The notes under the pieces were generated by a model. The model saw only the letters and a program-made list of their open reading frames with translations. It did no database searches and was not told the DNA's origin. Position numbers and translations under genes: made by a program. Positions 9,194-18,522 of a DNA stretch of 64,000 bases are shown one piece after another. Within the stretch, counting starts at the first letter, position 1; each line of letters starts with the position of its first letter. Source of the stretch: RECM01 sp047921215 (GTDB taxonomy: Bacteria; Bacteroidota; Rhodothermia; Balneolales; Cyclonatronaceae); contig JBLRWO010000021.1 of NCBI GenBank assembly GCA_047921215.1, forward strand, positions 10,008 to 74,007, given 5' to 3'.

Positions 9194-10357
9194 TTATAAT
9201 CCCTCCAGCCTCCTGCAGGCTTCGTCGAGCTCATCCTCTTTCTTGGCAAAACAGAAACGCAGCAGATAGCGCCCGTCGGCGGGATCGCTGTAGAAGGAGC
9301 TGCCGGGAATCGATCCAATGCCGATCCGGTCGATCAGCGTGAAACAGGCCTCGCGGTCGTCGCTGAATCCGGGCCGGCCGGCAAGCGGCCGGAAGCCGGC
9401 AAAGACGTAGTATGCCCCCTCGGGCCATGGCACCTCGAAGCCCGCCTTTTCCAGCGCCCGGCACATAAGGGTTCGTTTTGTGTCGTAGTCGCGGAGCAGA
9501 TCGGCGTAATAACCGGGACCGTCGGCAAACCCTTCGGCGAGCCCGTACTGCAGCGGACTTGGGGCACAGATGTAGAACAGATCACCCAGCAGGCCCATTT
9601 TTTCGATCACATCCTCCGGACCGGTGGCATAGCCCAGCCTCCATCCGGTCATGTTGAAGGTTTTCGAGAAGCTGCTCAGCGTGATTGTGCGCTCGAAAGC
9701 TCCTTCCAGCGAGGCGAGGGAAACGTGGCTGTGGTCATCGTAGGTCATGTATTCGTACACCTCATCAGTGATCGCGTACAGATCGTGACGCATCATCAGC
9801 TGCAGCAGCTGCTCCAACTCCGGTCGGCTCCACACCTTTCCGCAGGGGTTGTTGGGCGTGGTGAGGATGAATGCCCTGGTTTTCGGGGTGATGAGGGCTT
9901 CGAGCCGGTCGAAATCGACCTCCCAGCCCGGCGGATGCAGTGGAAGCGCCCGCTGTTTTACACCCCTCAGATCAAGCAGCCGGCTGTGATATCCGTAAAA
10001 GGGTTCGAACTGGATCACCTCGTCGCCGGGATCGAGCAGGGCAAACATGGAGGTCACAAACCCGCCGGTCGATCCGGCCGTCACCATAATGTTTTCCGGC
10101 CCTTTAATGGGGATGTGGTTAAACCTGTGCGCCTTCTCCAAAATGCGTTCTTTCAGCACGGGCACGCCGTCGTATGGCGTATAGATGGATTTATCCTGAT
10201 CGATGGCCCTTTTTGCACCATTTTTGATGGCCTCGGGCGTGGGCATATCGCAGATGCCCTGGCCGAGGTTGATGCCGTTAACGGCGTTTACACGCGCGGT
10301 GACTGCACGGATCTCACTTTGAACAAGGCCGCCTGTCAGTGATGAGAGTGGTTTCAT
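9194..10357 (-). CDS. PLP-dependent aminotransferase (class I/II)
   Basis: A 387-residue fold type I enzyme. The cofactor lysine is Lys232 in SSFSKTFNMTGWRLGY; other signatures are NLGQGICDMPTPEAI, TPNNPCGKVWS (substrate Arg/Asn region), ITDEVYEYMTYD (Asp to the pyridine nitrogen) and LLRFCFAKKEDEL near the C-terminus. The closest subfamily by eye is the methionine/kynurenine/aromatic aminotransferase group (YbdL, KAT-like), but specificity cannot be fixed from sequence alone. It is monocistronic and converges with ctaA. Confidence 0.9.
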   Translation of the reverse strand: MKPLSSLTGGLVQSEIRAVTARVNAVNGINLGQGICDMPTPEAIKNGAKRAIDQDKSIYTPYDGVPVLKERILEKAHRFNHIPIKGPENIMVTAGSTGGFVTSMFALLDPGDEVIQFEPFYGYHSRLLDLRGVKQRALPLHPPGWEVDFDRLEALITPKTRAFILTTPNNPCGKVWSRPELEQLLQLMMRHDLYAITDEVYEYMTYDDHSHVSLASLEGAFERTITLSSFSKTFNMTGWRLGYATGPEDVIEKMGLLGDLFYICAPSPLQYGLAEGFADGPGYYADLLRDYDTKRTLMCRALEKAGFEVPWPEGAYYVFAGFRPLAGRPGFSDDREACFTLIDRIGIGSIPGSSFYSDPADGRYLLRFCFAKKEDELDEACRRLEGL

Positions 10358-10801
10358 AGGGATTCTGATCAGTGATATTTAACTTTTTGTTATTTCTATG
10401 GATTACTTAAAAAGCATAAGCGAAGCGATTTCCAGTTTTGGGATGTTCCTGCATCACATGTTATGTTCCGTGAGTAAAAAACCTGAATTGAGATATTAAT
10501 ATGCCTGAAAAAGGGGATTATGTAATATATCACAAAGATGGGTCGGTCTGGACAATGGGTCAGATAATTGGAGATGAACCAACAGTGCCATGATGGTGCC
10601 TGGAAAATTAATTCAGACAGTTCCGCCTGACGAGAGCAGTGACTAACCAAGACACCACAGACCCCGGTCGACTTTAATAGCAGTAAAATATTATTAGCTT
10701 GTAGATATTATAATATCATACTAATATATGTTATGTATGGGAGTATGAAATTGATGTATTTATATATGTAATGTAATCAAATATTTAAAGTGAGCACAAG
10801 T
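10358..10801. other. AT-rich intergenic stretch with a possible short broken frame
   Basis: Composition becomes markedly AT-rich from about 10680. On the plus strand 10501-10593 reads MPEKGDYVIYHKDGSVW and on to PTVP, and a frameshift near 10589 would continue as HDGAWKINSDSSA to a stop at 10630. This could be a remnant of a small protein; I do not recognise it. No terminator or RNA is obvious. Confidence 0.3.
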
Positions 10802-11362
10802 ATGAAATATATCACTATCCACATTTTGATTTTGATTGTCATACTTATTCAGGGTTGTGATAATAGTTTGGGCCCTTCATCACCAAAAACTTCTGGTGAG
10901 ACCACATTAACTACCCAAACAGATGGCTACAAATTTATAGGGTTCTCCTTTTCTCAGGGAGGTAATATTGTTGCCCCAAATGCAAAAAAAACCATTCCCG
11001 ATATCAGAGTACATGTTCAAACAGATCCGACCGGGGAAATTCAGGGTATCTTATTAAGCTCTGGTACTCAACTATTTTACCCGGCTTTTCATCCACTTAA
11101 AGAATTTGATGATACGGATGCGGCTGAGGAATACTTTAACAATGTGAATGAAGCGCCGGACATTTATGCGGATCTGGCTTTTTCTGTTGAAGTAAATCAA
11201 GTATGGGCTGTAAAAACGAATGATGACAAGTATGGAATTATTTTAATTTTGCATACAGATGCATATGAGTATACAGATGACTCAAATCCGGCATATCCTG
11301 CTCTGTTTGGTGAAGTCAGGTTTAAATGGAAATATCAGCCGGATGGTTCAAAAAAATTCTAA
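10802..11362 (+). CDS. Hypothetical AT-rich lipoprotein
   Basis: A 186-residue protein with a long Ile/Leu signal and lipobox LIQGC (Cys19), so a probable lipoprotein. The mature part is Thr/Asp-rich and beta-like (IRVHVQTDPTGEIQGILLSS, VNQVWAVKTNDDKYGIILIL). No known family recognised. A GTG at 10790 could add four residues; ATG 10802 sits closer to the basic start of the signal. The gene and its upstream region are clearly poorer in GC than the surroundings, suggesting recent acquisition. Confidence 0.65.
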   Translation: MKYITIHILILIVILIQGCDNSLGPSSPKTSGETTLTTQTDGYKFIGFSFSQGGNIVAPNAKKTIPDIRVHVQTDPTGEIQGILLSSGTQLFYPAFHPLKEFDDTDAAEEYFNNVNEAPDIYADLAFSVEVNQVWAVKTNDDKYGIILILHTDAYEYTDDSNPAYPALFGEVRFKWKYQPDGSKKF

Positions 11363-11395
11363 AAACATACATTTGCCACTCACCAATCTGAATTC

Positions 11396-12121
11396 ATGTC
11401 CGGTTCGTTCACACGAAAAGTTATCCTGGCCGGTAAGATCATCATCGGCGGTATCTGTTTTTACGCGGGTGTTATTCTGGGTAGCGTCATTGCTACGGCA
11501 CTGGGCATTGACAGTCCGCCCCTGCCTCCGGGTGTGGATGATAACGTGCTCGGAACCTACCTGATCTTCAGCTCCTTTTTTGTAGCCATCGTCCTTGCAC
11601 TGCTGTCGACGCATCTGCATGCGGGGTATCTGGTCCGGTGGGGCATTCTCGCGCTCCTTGCCTGGATAACGCTCGGTATCAATACCGCCCTTGAAGCCAC
11701 TGTGTTTACGCCCGCAATGGCATCTCTCGGGTTTGTGATGGTCACCTATGGTGTGGCCGGGCTGGCCGGTGCAGCCCCTTATCATCGGCTTTTATGAAGA
11801 ACAGCTTGCCGGACTCCGCCTTCCCGGATGGGGAGAACTGATCCCGGTACAGCTTCTGAGGAGCGTCCTGTTCCTGATCGCCTGCCTGCCGGTTCTGATG
11901 GTCTGGCACGGTTCGACGCGCAGCCTGTGGCTCCGGCTGGGAGCAAGCCTCTTCATCCTCATGAGCGGGGTCTTCATGTTTCAGTCGTACTGGCTGCCGG
12001 CCGAGATGAGGGTTTTTCACTCTCTTAGATACTGGCCGATTCGGTTGCCTACGCCGGCGTGCTGGTGCTGTTGTTTACCAGACCATCAACAGGTACATCC
12101 CACGGCAACAATAGCCATTAG
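11396..12121 (+). pseudogene. Frameshifted membrane-protein gene
   Basis: Three segments read as one hydrophobic protein in alternating frames. 11396 to about 11770 (MSGSFTRKVILAGKIIIGG onward, about four membrane helices) continues in another frame from about 11775 (PLIIGFYEEQLAGLRLPGWG, two more helices) to about 12024, then returns to the first frame (ILADSVAYAGVLVLLFTRP) and stops at 12121. The two shifts compensate, so original start and end share a frame. Either the gene is broken or the assembly has two indels. No family recognised. Confidence 0.6.
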
Positions 12122-12209
12122 AGCGTTCTTTCACATCCCGGTCTTACTAATTGGTCTGAAATCTCCCTATTTTTCAGATTGAACGAAATTCAGGATCAGG
12201 ATCACCGAT

Positions 12210-13535
12210 ATGGCAATCGACGCACAGTTTCAGGAAAAACATATAAGCCCCGATGCAGCAGGCAACGACACCGAAATCATGGCACCGGCCGGCGATTGGG
12301 AGTCGCTGGCCGCCGCTTTCCAGGCCGGCTCCGATTCCGTCTATTTCGGCATCGAACAGCTGAATATGCGCGCACGTGCATCCAACAATTTCACGATGGA
12401 CGATCTGCCGGAAATCGCATCGCTGGCAAAGGAGAAGGGCGTGCGCACCTACCTGACCCTGAACACGGTCCTGTACGATCACGATCTGCCCCTGATGAAA
12501 CGGATCATCGATAAAGTGAAGGAAACGGGTATTACCGCCATCATCGCGGCCGATCAGGCGGCCATATCCTATGCGTTCAGAACCGGGGTGGAGGTACACA
12601 TCTCCACGCAGGCTAATATCTCCAACATCGAAATGGTTGAGTTCTACAGCCACTTTGCCGATGTGATGGTGCTGGCACGGGAACTGAGCCTGGGCCAGGT
12701 GGCCGGTATCGTGCAGGGCATTCAGCAGCGAGAGATAACCGGTCCCTCCGGTCGGCTGGTACAAATCGAAGTGTTTGCCCACGGAGCCCTCTGCATGGCG
12801 GTATCCGGCAAGTGCTACCTCAGCCTGCATACCTACAACTCGTCGGCCAACCGCGGGGCCTGCAAACAGAACTGCCGACATGCCTACACCGTGACTAACG
12901 AGAAGGGCATCGAGCTTGAGATCGACAACAAGTACATTATGTCGCCGAAAGACCTGTGCACCATCGATTTTCTGGACCACATACTTGCCGCGGGTGTGAC
13001 GGTACTGAAGCTTGAGGGACGGGGACGCTCACCCGAATATGTGAAAACCGTCACCCGCTGCTACAAGGAGGCGTCCCTGGCCGTGGAAGACGGAACCTAT
13101 ACACCGGAGAGGGTTGCCGTATGGAAAAACGATCTGGAAAAAGTATACAACCGGGGTTTCTGGGATGGTTACTATCTGGGCCGCAAACTCGGGGAATGGA
13201 GTCTGGTGCACGGCTCGGCCGCCACAAAAGCAAAAACCTTCGCGGGCACCGTGCTGCATTACTACCCCAAAGCAAAGGTGGCCCATATCCGGATAAAGGC
13301 AGGGCAGGTTTCTGTGAATGATACCATCCTCTTCATCGGGAAAAAGACCGGGGTGGCGGAACACCTGATTACCTCACTCTGGGTGGATGAACAACCCGCC
13401 GGGCTCGCAAGCAAGGGCATGGAGTGCACGATCCCGATTGAAACACCGGTTCAGGAGGGTGACAAAGTCTACATCTGGGGAGACCGCCCGCAAGGGGGGG
13501 GACACTATTCTGGAGGTGACAACAAAGGGTGTTAG
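12210..13535 (+). CDS. Peptidase U32 family protein (TrhP/YegQ-like)
   Basis: A 441-residue U32 protein. YegQ/TrhP members act with prephenate-dependent chemistry to hydroxylate tRNA U34, while others were described as collagenases; which applies here is not settled. Family signs are the EIMAPAGDWESLAAAFQAG start, GIEQLNMRARASNNF, the central EVFAHGALCMAVSGKCYLS signature, NRGACKQNCRHAY (Cys-rich, possible metal or Fe-S ligand) and KLEGRGRSPEYVKTVT. The final residues, after about YIWGDRP, are not family-like: they read GGGHYSGGDNKGC and are encoded by the start of a dispersed repeat (13495 onward), so the native stop has probably been replaced. Confidence 0.87.
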   Translation: MAIDAQFQEKHISPDAAGNDTEIMAPAGDWESLAAAFQAGSDSVYFGIEQLNMRARASNNFTMDDLPEIASLAKEKGVRTYLTLNTVLYDHDLPLMKRIIDKVKETGITAIIAADQAAISYAFRTGVEVHISTQANISNIEMVEFYSHFADVMVLARELSLGQVAGIVQGIQQREITGPSGRLVQIEVFAHGALCMAVSGKCYLSLHTYNSSANRGACKQNCRHAYTVTNEKGIELEIDNKYIMSPKDLCTIDFLDHILAAGVTVLKLEGRGRSPEYVKTVTRCYKEASLAVEDGTYTPERVAVWKNDLEKVYNRGFWDGYYLGRKLGEWSLVHGSAATKAKTFAGTVLHYYPKAKVAHIRIKAGQVSVNDTILFIGKKTGVAEHLITSLWVDEQPAGLASKGMECTIPIETPVQEGDKVYIWGDRPQGGGHYSGGDNKGC

Positions 13536-13600
13536 CACGCTTTTGAACAACAGAACAACAGAAGAACAGAACATGTAGAACCGCGAAGTGATACTTCGTC
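13495..13600 (+). repeat. Type 1 intergenic repeat, copy G (overlaps the U32 gene end)
   Basis: GACACTATTCTGGAGGTGAC is followed by GTTAGCACGCTTTTGAAC, an octamer-like run of AACAGAAC words, and CGCGAAGTGATACTTCG. The first block equals the distal end of other copies (34462, 27556, inverted), so it is a variant arrangement. It supplies the last codons and stop of the U32 gene. Confidence 0.65.
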
Positions 13601-13660
13601 ACCATGAGTGCAGGCCGCATGCTGAAGTAGAAGGCCGAAGTGGAGTGCAGTCGAACCACG
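13598..13660 (+). repeat. Type 2 intergenic repeat
   Basis: CGTCACCATGAGTGCAGG to GTGGAGTGCAGTCGAACCAC, related to the units at 6214, 48251 and 58739. It directly follows type 1 copy G, as at 6214. Confidence 0.6.
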
Positions 13661-13770
13661 AACCATCTTTGTACGGGCTTTTTTTTTGAATTTTTTGGGG
13701 GTAGGGGACACTGGGTGTGTCCTGATTCAAAGGAGTACATCCTTGTTATTAACCACAAAATCACATAATT

Positions 13771-14685
13771 ATGAAAAAGCTCTACCAAATCGCAGTAATA
13801 ACCAGTTTGAGCATTGTATTGACGGGTACAGCAATTGGCCAGAATCTGCTGACAGGCGGGAATATGGAGTCTGAAGATCACTGGAATGTATCCCATATCA
13901 ATTCGGATGTTGATACCGAATACGAGTTCGGATATACCGTTGACACTCCCAAACATGGGGCCGGTGGAAATCTGATGGTTACCGCAACCGTAACTGGAAA
14001 TCCCGGCAATCAGCTCGGGAATATTGTTTTTTATCAGGAAGTGACTCTTACAGGTGGTGAAACTTATTTTTTTGACGCAGCCTTCAAGGATGTCGAAGGC
14101 GTACATCAGTTTTGGGCTGAAGTCAGCATCAGGGATCAAGCACCCGAAGTTGGTGAGGACTGGGGACAGCATTTCTCCGGTTTTAATACCTGGGGTGGGT
14201 GCGGCAACGGCGTCGACGGTACGTTTTTGAATGATGGTTGTGAAGGAGAGGGCGACAACCGGATTACTATCGAAGGGGAGGGCGAGCTTACTCTCTATTT
14301 CGGTATAAAAGTGGGCCTGGGCAGCTGGGGTGCCAATGAAATTAATTCCTACAAGGTATTGATTGATGAAGTAAGCCTGGTTCAGGTAAGCGGAACATCT
14401 GTAAGTCACCCCGAAAATCCTGTGGCATTCGAGCTGGGGCAAAATTATCCCAATCCATTCAACCCGTCGACAACAATCCGTTTTTCACTTCCGGAAACCT
14501 CTCACGTTACCCTGGAAGTTTTCACTGTTAACGGACAAAAAGTGGCAGAGGTATTGAATGAGACACGATCCGCAGGATTGCAAAGCGTTACATTTGACGC
14601 TGCTGATCTGTCGAGCGGTCTTTACATCTATCGGTTAGTTAGCGGCAGTTTTGTACAGACACGCAAAATGCAGTTGATCAAGTAA
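13771..14685 (+). CDS. Secreted protein with carbohydrate-binding-like domain and T9SS sorting domain
   Basis: A 304-residue exported protein. Signal peptide residues 1-23 (MKKLYQIAVITSLSIVLTGT, cleavage near IGQ). Residues about 24-205 start NLLTGGNMESEDHW and include a long beta-rich stretch with QEVTLTGGETYFFDAAF; this layout is typical of CBM4/9-like jelly rolls that bind glycans, but the call is by style only. GCGNGVDGT and NDGCEGEGDN hold two cysteines and an acidic, possibly Ca-binding, loop. The C-terminus has YPNPFNPSTT and ends TRKMQLIK. It lies just upstream of the polysaccharide locus and could serve it. Confidence 0.8.
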   Translation: MKKLYQIAVITSLSIVLTGTAIGQNLLTGGNMESEDHWNVSHINSDVDTEYEFGYTVDTPKHGAGGNLMVTATVTGNPGNQLGNIVFYQEVTLTGGETYFFDAAFKDVEGVHQFWAEVSIRDQAPEVGEDWGQHFSGFNTWGGCGNGVDGTFLNDGCEGEGDNRITIEGEGELTLYFGIKVGLGSWGANEINSYKVLIDEVSLVQVSGTSVSHPENPVAFELGQNYPNPFNPSTTIRFSLPETSHVTLEVFTVNGQKVAEVLNETRSAGLQSVTFDAADLSSGLYIYRLVSGSFVQTRKMQLIK

Positions 14686-15131
14686 ACAGAATAATAATCC
14701 GGTGAATAATCCGATGCCGGATTCATTCTGTTTGAATAAAGTTGAATAAGGAGGACGGCTTTTACTAAATGGGAGACATTTAGTTATTAGCCGTCCTTCT
14801 ATTGTTTTGTGATAGTGTTGTGATGTTATATTAAGTTTAAGGTCCCGGGTATATGAAATTAAGTAGCGCCACATGAATCAAATTGTATTGTTCGGAATTG
14901 AAAATAACTGTAATATTAATATGTTCTTTCTGCCCGATGGTACGTACAGCCCGGGGTAGATTTTACAGTATTTAAATATGTCTTAAATTAAAAAAATCCG
15001 GACGGGCTCTCCGGTTGGTCGGCCTCAGGGAAAGGACTGTATTGCCCCCCCCTGATATGTGGCTTGCTCTTTAAGACTGAAACAGTGAGCAGTTTTAAGG
15101 CATATCGTGCAAGATTAAAATGTAACGCTAT
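14686..15131. other. Intergenic region upstream of the polysaccharide locus
   Basis: Apart from the hairpin at 14752, this holds an imperfect inverted repeat (CTTTAAGACTG ... CAGTTTTAAGG, about 15070-15101) and CCGGA/TCCGG arms near 15000. The promoter of the ECF sigma gene must lie here; I cannot define its boxes with confidence. Confidence 0.4.
14752..14797 (+). terminator. Long two-stage hairpin after the sorting-domain gene
   Basis: Outer stem AGGACGGCT / AGCCGTCCT and inner stem ACTAAAT / ATTTAGT around GGGAGAC, followed by TCTATTGTTTTG. It starts 66 bases after the stop. Likely a terminator, though the T-run is interrupted. Confidence 0.6.
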
Positions 15132-15728
15132 ATGGCTGATCTGTTTTCGATCGAGTTAATGAGGCGGATTCGTAACGACGATCCGGCAGCTTTGCGATCG
15201 CTGTTCGATAAATGGTATACACCTTTGTGCAGGCATGCCCTGATATTTGTGGGAGATGAACATACAGCCGAAGATATCGTTCAGGAGTTGTTTGTAAAAA
15301 TTTGGACTCAGCGAAAAGACATGCTGATTGAAAAATCGGTAGGCAGCTATCTTCACAGATCGGTACGCAATAAATGTTTGAACCACATCAGAGACTATGA
15401 CAAACGGTTTGTACATGATGCAGATCCCGATAGCCACCCTGCCGAGGAAATCTCTGACGATGAGGACGAAACCATGATGAAGTTATATGCACTGGCACTT
15501 GAGGGTATTCTCGAACTCCCTGAGCGTTGCCGGGTAATTTTCAACATGAGCCGGCAGCCGGGTATGACAAACCGTAAACTTGCCGAGGTGCTGAACCTGT
15601 CAATCAAAACCATCGAAAACCAGAATACAATCGCGCTAAGGAAACTCCGCTCGAAACTGGGCCCCCACCTCGACAAAATCCTGCATGTGGGTGTGTTCAT
15701 CATCGTAAATATTTTTTCTTGGGGGTAG
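15132..15728 (+). CDS. ECF RNA polymerase sigma factor
   Basis: A 198-residue sigma-70 family ECF factor of the Bacteroidetes type. Region 2 (about 20-90) includes DIVQELFVKIWTQR and SYLHRSVRNKCLNHIRD; region 4 (about 135-182) includes LPERCRVIFNMSR and the helix-turn-helix NRKLAEVLNLSIKTIENQ. The C-terminal tail is hydrophobic (ILHVGVFIIVNIFSW), which is common in this subgroup. Paired with the FecR protein at 17323, it would switch on the SusC/SusD operon when the cognate glycan is sensed through the outer-membrane transporter. Unusually, a GH30 gene lies between sigma and anti-sigma. Confidence 0.9.
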   Translation: MADLFSIELMRRIRNDDPAALRSLFDKWYTPLCRHALIFVGDEHTAEDIVQELFVKIWTQRKDMLIEKSVGSYLHRSVRNKCLNHIRDYDKRFVHDADPDSHPAEEISDDEDETMMKLYALALEGILELPERCRVIFNMSRQPGMTNRKLAEVLNLSIKTIENQNTIALRKLRSKLGPHLDKILHVGVFIIVNIFSWG

Positions 15729-15785
15729 GTTCGTGCTGATGTGTCTTTCTTTTAAAGACGCAGACACGCTTTAACCTCCCGGAAA

Positions 15786-17249
15786 ATGAACAGTATCAGA
15801 CGAATCAGACGATATCCAGAAGTAATTGAGTGGTTTTTTATTGCGGCGGCGGTACTGCTTGCTACAGTCACATGGTTCGGTTGCCAAAACAACTACGAAT
15901 CGGATAACAAATCAATATCTGTCTGGATAACCACCTCCGACAAATCCATGCTTTTTGAGAATCAGGGTGAACAGATCCGGTTCAATGAAACGACACAGCC
16001 TGTTCATGATAACCGTATGCCTGTAATTGGCGTAGACCCGTCGCAAACTTTCCAGGTGATGGACGGTTTCGGGTATACACTCACCGGAGGGAGTGCACTT
16101 TGGATTCATCAGATGGCAGATGAAGCCAGGGCGAATCTGTTGCATGAACTGTTTACTACTGCAGGGAATGGAATTGGCGTCAGCTATCTCCGGGTAAGTA
16201 TCGGCGCCTCTGATCTCGACCCGTATGTTTTTTCCTACAGCGATCTGCCGGATGGGGAAACAGATCCGGATATGGAACAGTTCAACCTGAACCCCGACCG
16301 TGCATACCTCATTCCGGTACTCAGGGAAATCCTGTCCATAGCTCCGGATATCAAAATTCTGGGATCACCCTGGTCACCACCGGTTTGGATGAAGTCGAAT
16401 AAGAATTCAATCGGTGGAACCCTGCTGCCGGAGTTTTACGATGCCTATGCCCTCTATTTCGTAAAGTATGTAACGGAGATGCGCGAAGAGGGCATCCGGA
16501 TCGATGCGATTACAGTGCAGAACGAACCCCTGCATCCGGGAAACAACCCAAGTATTCTCATGAAGGCTGCCGAACAGGCTGAATTTATTAAGAATCACCT
16601 CGGACCTGCATTCGAAATGCATGCAATTGATACAAAAATAATCATATATGACCATAATCTGGACCGGATAGACTATCCTCTCGAAATACTGGCCGATCCC
16701 GATGCCCGCAAATATATAGATGGGACGGCATTCCACCTTTACGGAGGTATTATTGATTCAATGAGTGTGCTCCACGAGAAGCATCCGGATAAGAATCTAT
16801 ACTTTACCGAGCAATGGATCGGCGGGAACAGTGATTTCCGGGATAACCTGCCCTGGCACATGGAAAACCTGATTATTGGTGCACCACGAAACTGGAGTCG
16901 AACCGTACTGGAATGGAATCTTGCCGCGAACCCAGAATTGCAGCCCCACACACCGGGCGGATGTTCACTGTGCCTGGGTGCTGTTACTATAGATGGTGAT
17001 GTGGTAACGCGGAATGATGCCTATTACATTATTGCACATGCCTCCAAATTTGTGCGGCCGGGTTCTGTCAGAATTCATTCAGACATGGCAGAAAATCTGC
17101 AGAATGTTGCTTTTTTGACACCGGAAGGCCGTCACGTGCTGATCGTTTTCAATCAGGAGGAACGTGCACTTACATTTGGCATAGAATGCGGCGATATGAC
17201 TGCAATGACCGAAATTCCGGCAAGGAGTGCTGCAACCTATGTCTGGTAA
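15786..17249 (+). CDS. Glycoside hydrolase family 30 (probable beta-1,6-glucanase), first copy
   Basis: A 487-residue exported GH30 enzyme. An N-terminal hydrophobic segment ends in TWFGC, a marginal lipobox, so it is a lipoprotein or signal-anchored protein. The (beta/alpha)8 barrel shows MDGFGYTLTGGSA, YLRVSIGASDLDPY, SPWSPPVWMKS, the acid/base Glu247 in VQNEPLHPG and the nucleophile Glu342 in YFTEQW, then a C-terminal beta domain. The style fits subfamily GH30_3, whose characterised members are mainly beta-1,6-glucanases. It sits between the sigma and anti-sigma genes and is a paralogue of the GH30 at 23541, differing in the TEQW versus TEIS context and in loops. Confidence 0.88.
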   Translation: MNSIRRIRRYPEVIEWFFIAAAVLLATVTWFGCQNNYESDNKSISVWITTSDKSMLFENQGEQIRFNETTQPVHDNRMPVIGVDPSQTFQVMDGFGYTLTGGSALWIHQMADEARANLLHELFTTAGNGIGVSYLRVSIGASDLDPYVFSYSDLPDGETDPDMEQFNLNPDRAYLIPVLREILSIAPDIKILGSPWSPPVWMKSNKNSIGGTLLPEFYDAYALYFVKYVTEMREEGIRIDAITVQNEPLHPGNNPSILMKAAEQAEFIKNHLGPAFEMHAIDTKIIIYDHNLDRIDYPLEILADPDARKYIDGTAFHLYGGIIDSMSVLHEKHPDKNLYFTEQWIGGNSDFRDNLPWHMENLIIGAPRNWSRTVLEWNLAANPELQPHTPGGCSLCLGAVTIDGDVVTRNDAYYIIAHASKFVRPGSVRIHSDMAENLQNVAFLTPEGRHVLIVFNQEERALTFGIECGDMTAMTEIPARSAATYVW

Positions 17250-17322
17250 AGCTTAAAAGATACCATAAAAGTGTTTGGGGGTACGGCGTCTGAGCAGTGT
17301 CCTACTTAAAATTTAAAATAAC

Positions 17323-18369
17323 ATGCCTGAAACAACACCCTGGAATTTAATATCATCGAATCTGCGTAATGAGGCTGGTGATGAAGAGAAAAAGGAGCTG
17401 AGTAAATGGCTCGCCGCAACGGACTCCAACCGGCAATTGTACACACAGATTAAAACAGCCTGGGACCTCTCTGCCGGCGATCATCATCATTTCAAACCGG
17501 ATGAAGCCAAAGCATGGCAGAACATTTCAGAATCTGCAGGTCTTCAGATGCCCAGGGTGAAATACATTGCCCCTGCCTGTGGTAAAGGCGTGCGCGGCAT
17601 GTACTCCAAACTGTATACACTACCGGTAATACGGTATGCGGCTGCTGTACTTCTCATTTCACTCCTTGGGTTGGCCGCGTATTGGATGACCGGGGGCGGT
17701 GGACATTCCGTGCCCCTAATGGTGGAAATTACAGTACCCCAGGGTCAGCAGCCATCATTCAAACTAGAGAACGGAGCGCAGATATGGCTGAATTCCGGAT
17801 CCACTATCAGGCAACTGGCTTCCGGCACGCCTGGCGAAACCAGATTGTACCTGATAGGTGAAGCCTTCATCGAAATGCCTGAAAACCGGTCAGGATCGCT
17901 TGTAGTGGCAACATCACACCTTGATGTAAAGGTGACCGGTACAGCGTTCAATGTGAGGGCTTATCCGGAAGAGGAGATGGTCGAAACCACTCTGGAAAGA
18001 GGGCAGGTCGAACTGCACATTACTGCACCGGGTCAAAAACGATCAGGTCCTTCAGTAATGCAGCCGGATCAGCGTGCTGTATTCAATAAAATAAATGATC
18101 AGCTTGAAATATCGGAAATTTCGACATTCGAGTATACGGCGTGGAAAAACGGCATCCTGGCATTCCGCAATATCACATTTGCAGAACTGGTAAGCCGTCT
18201 GGAAAAATGGTTTGATGTGGAAATCACATTCGACGCCGGGCAATTTGCGGACGTTCGTTTTAGTGGTGTCTACAGAAACAGGGAAAATATTACCCAGGTA
18301 CTGGAAAGCGTCCGGATTATCACACCTTTCGAGTACCGGGTTGAAAACAATACCATCATTATCGAATAA
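17323..18369 (+). CDS. FecR-family anti-sigma factor
   Basis: A 348-residue inner-membrane regulator. The cytosolic N-terminus (1-100) binds sigma; one membrane segment spans about 103-123 (IRYAAAVLLISLLGLAAYWM); the periplasmic FecR domain (about 130-235) has the typical LENGAQIWLNSGSTIRQ, GEAFIEM and VTGTAFNVRAY motifs; a DUF4974 domain (about 275-345, FRNITFAELVSRLEKWFDVE) follows. It should hold the ECF factor inactive until the STN domain of the SusC-like protein signals. It lies upstream of susC, as usual, but is separated from the sigma gene by GH30. Confidence 0.92.
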   Translation: MPETTPWNLISSNLRNEAGDEEKKELSKWLAATDSNRQLYTQIKTAWDLSAGDHHHFKPDEAKAWQNISESAGLQMPRVKYIAPACGKGVRGMYSKLYTLPVIRYAAAVLLISLLGLAAYWMTGGGGHSVPLMVEITVPQGQQPSFKLENGAQIWLNSGSTIRQLASGTPGETRLYLIGEAFIEMPENRSGSLVVATSHLDVKVTGTAFNVRAYPEEEMVETTLERGQVELHITAPGQKRSGPSVMQPDQRAVFNKINDQLEISEISTFEYTAWKNGILAFRNITFAELVSRLEKWFDVEITFDAGQFADVRFSGVYRNRENITQVLESVRIITPFEYRVENNTIIIE

Positions 18370-18522
18370 CCAAATAAGACGAAACGGGCAGCCCTCACAA
18401 GCGCACGCAGAGTCTTCAATAAATTTTTATCGGCCTGGAAGGGCTTCCAGTGATAATACCAGAGGCACCGGCCCGACCGAAACCACAACTGCCAGCATAT
18501 TCCAAAACTAACGAAAACGGCC

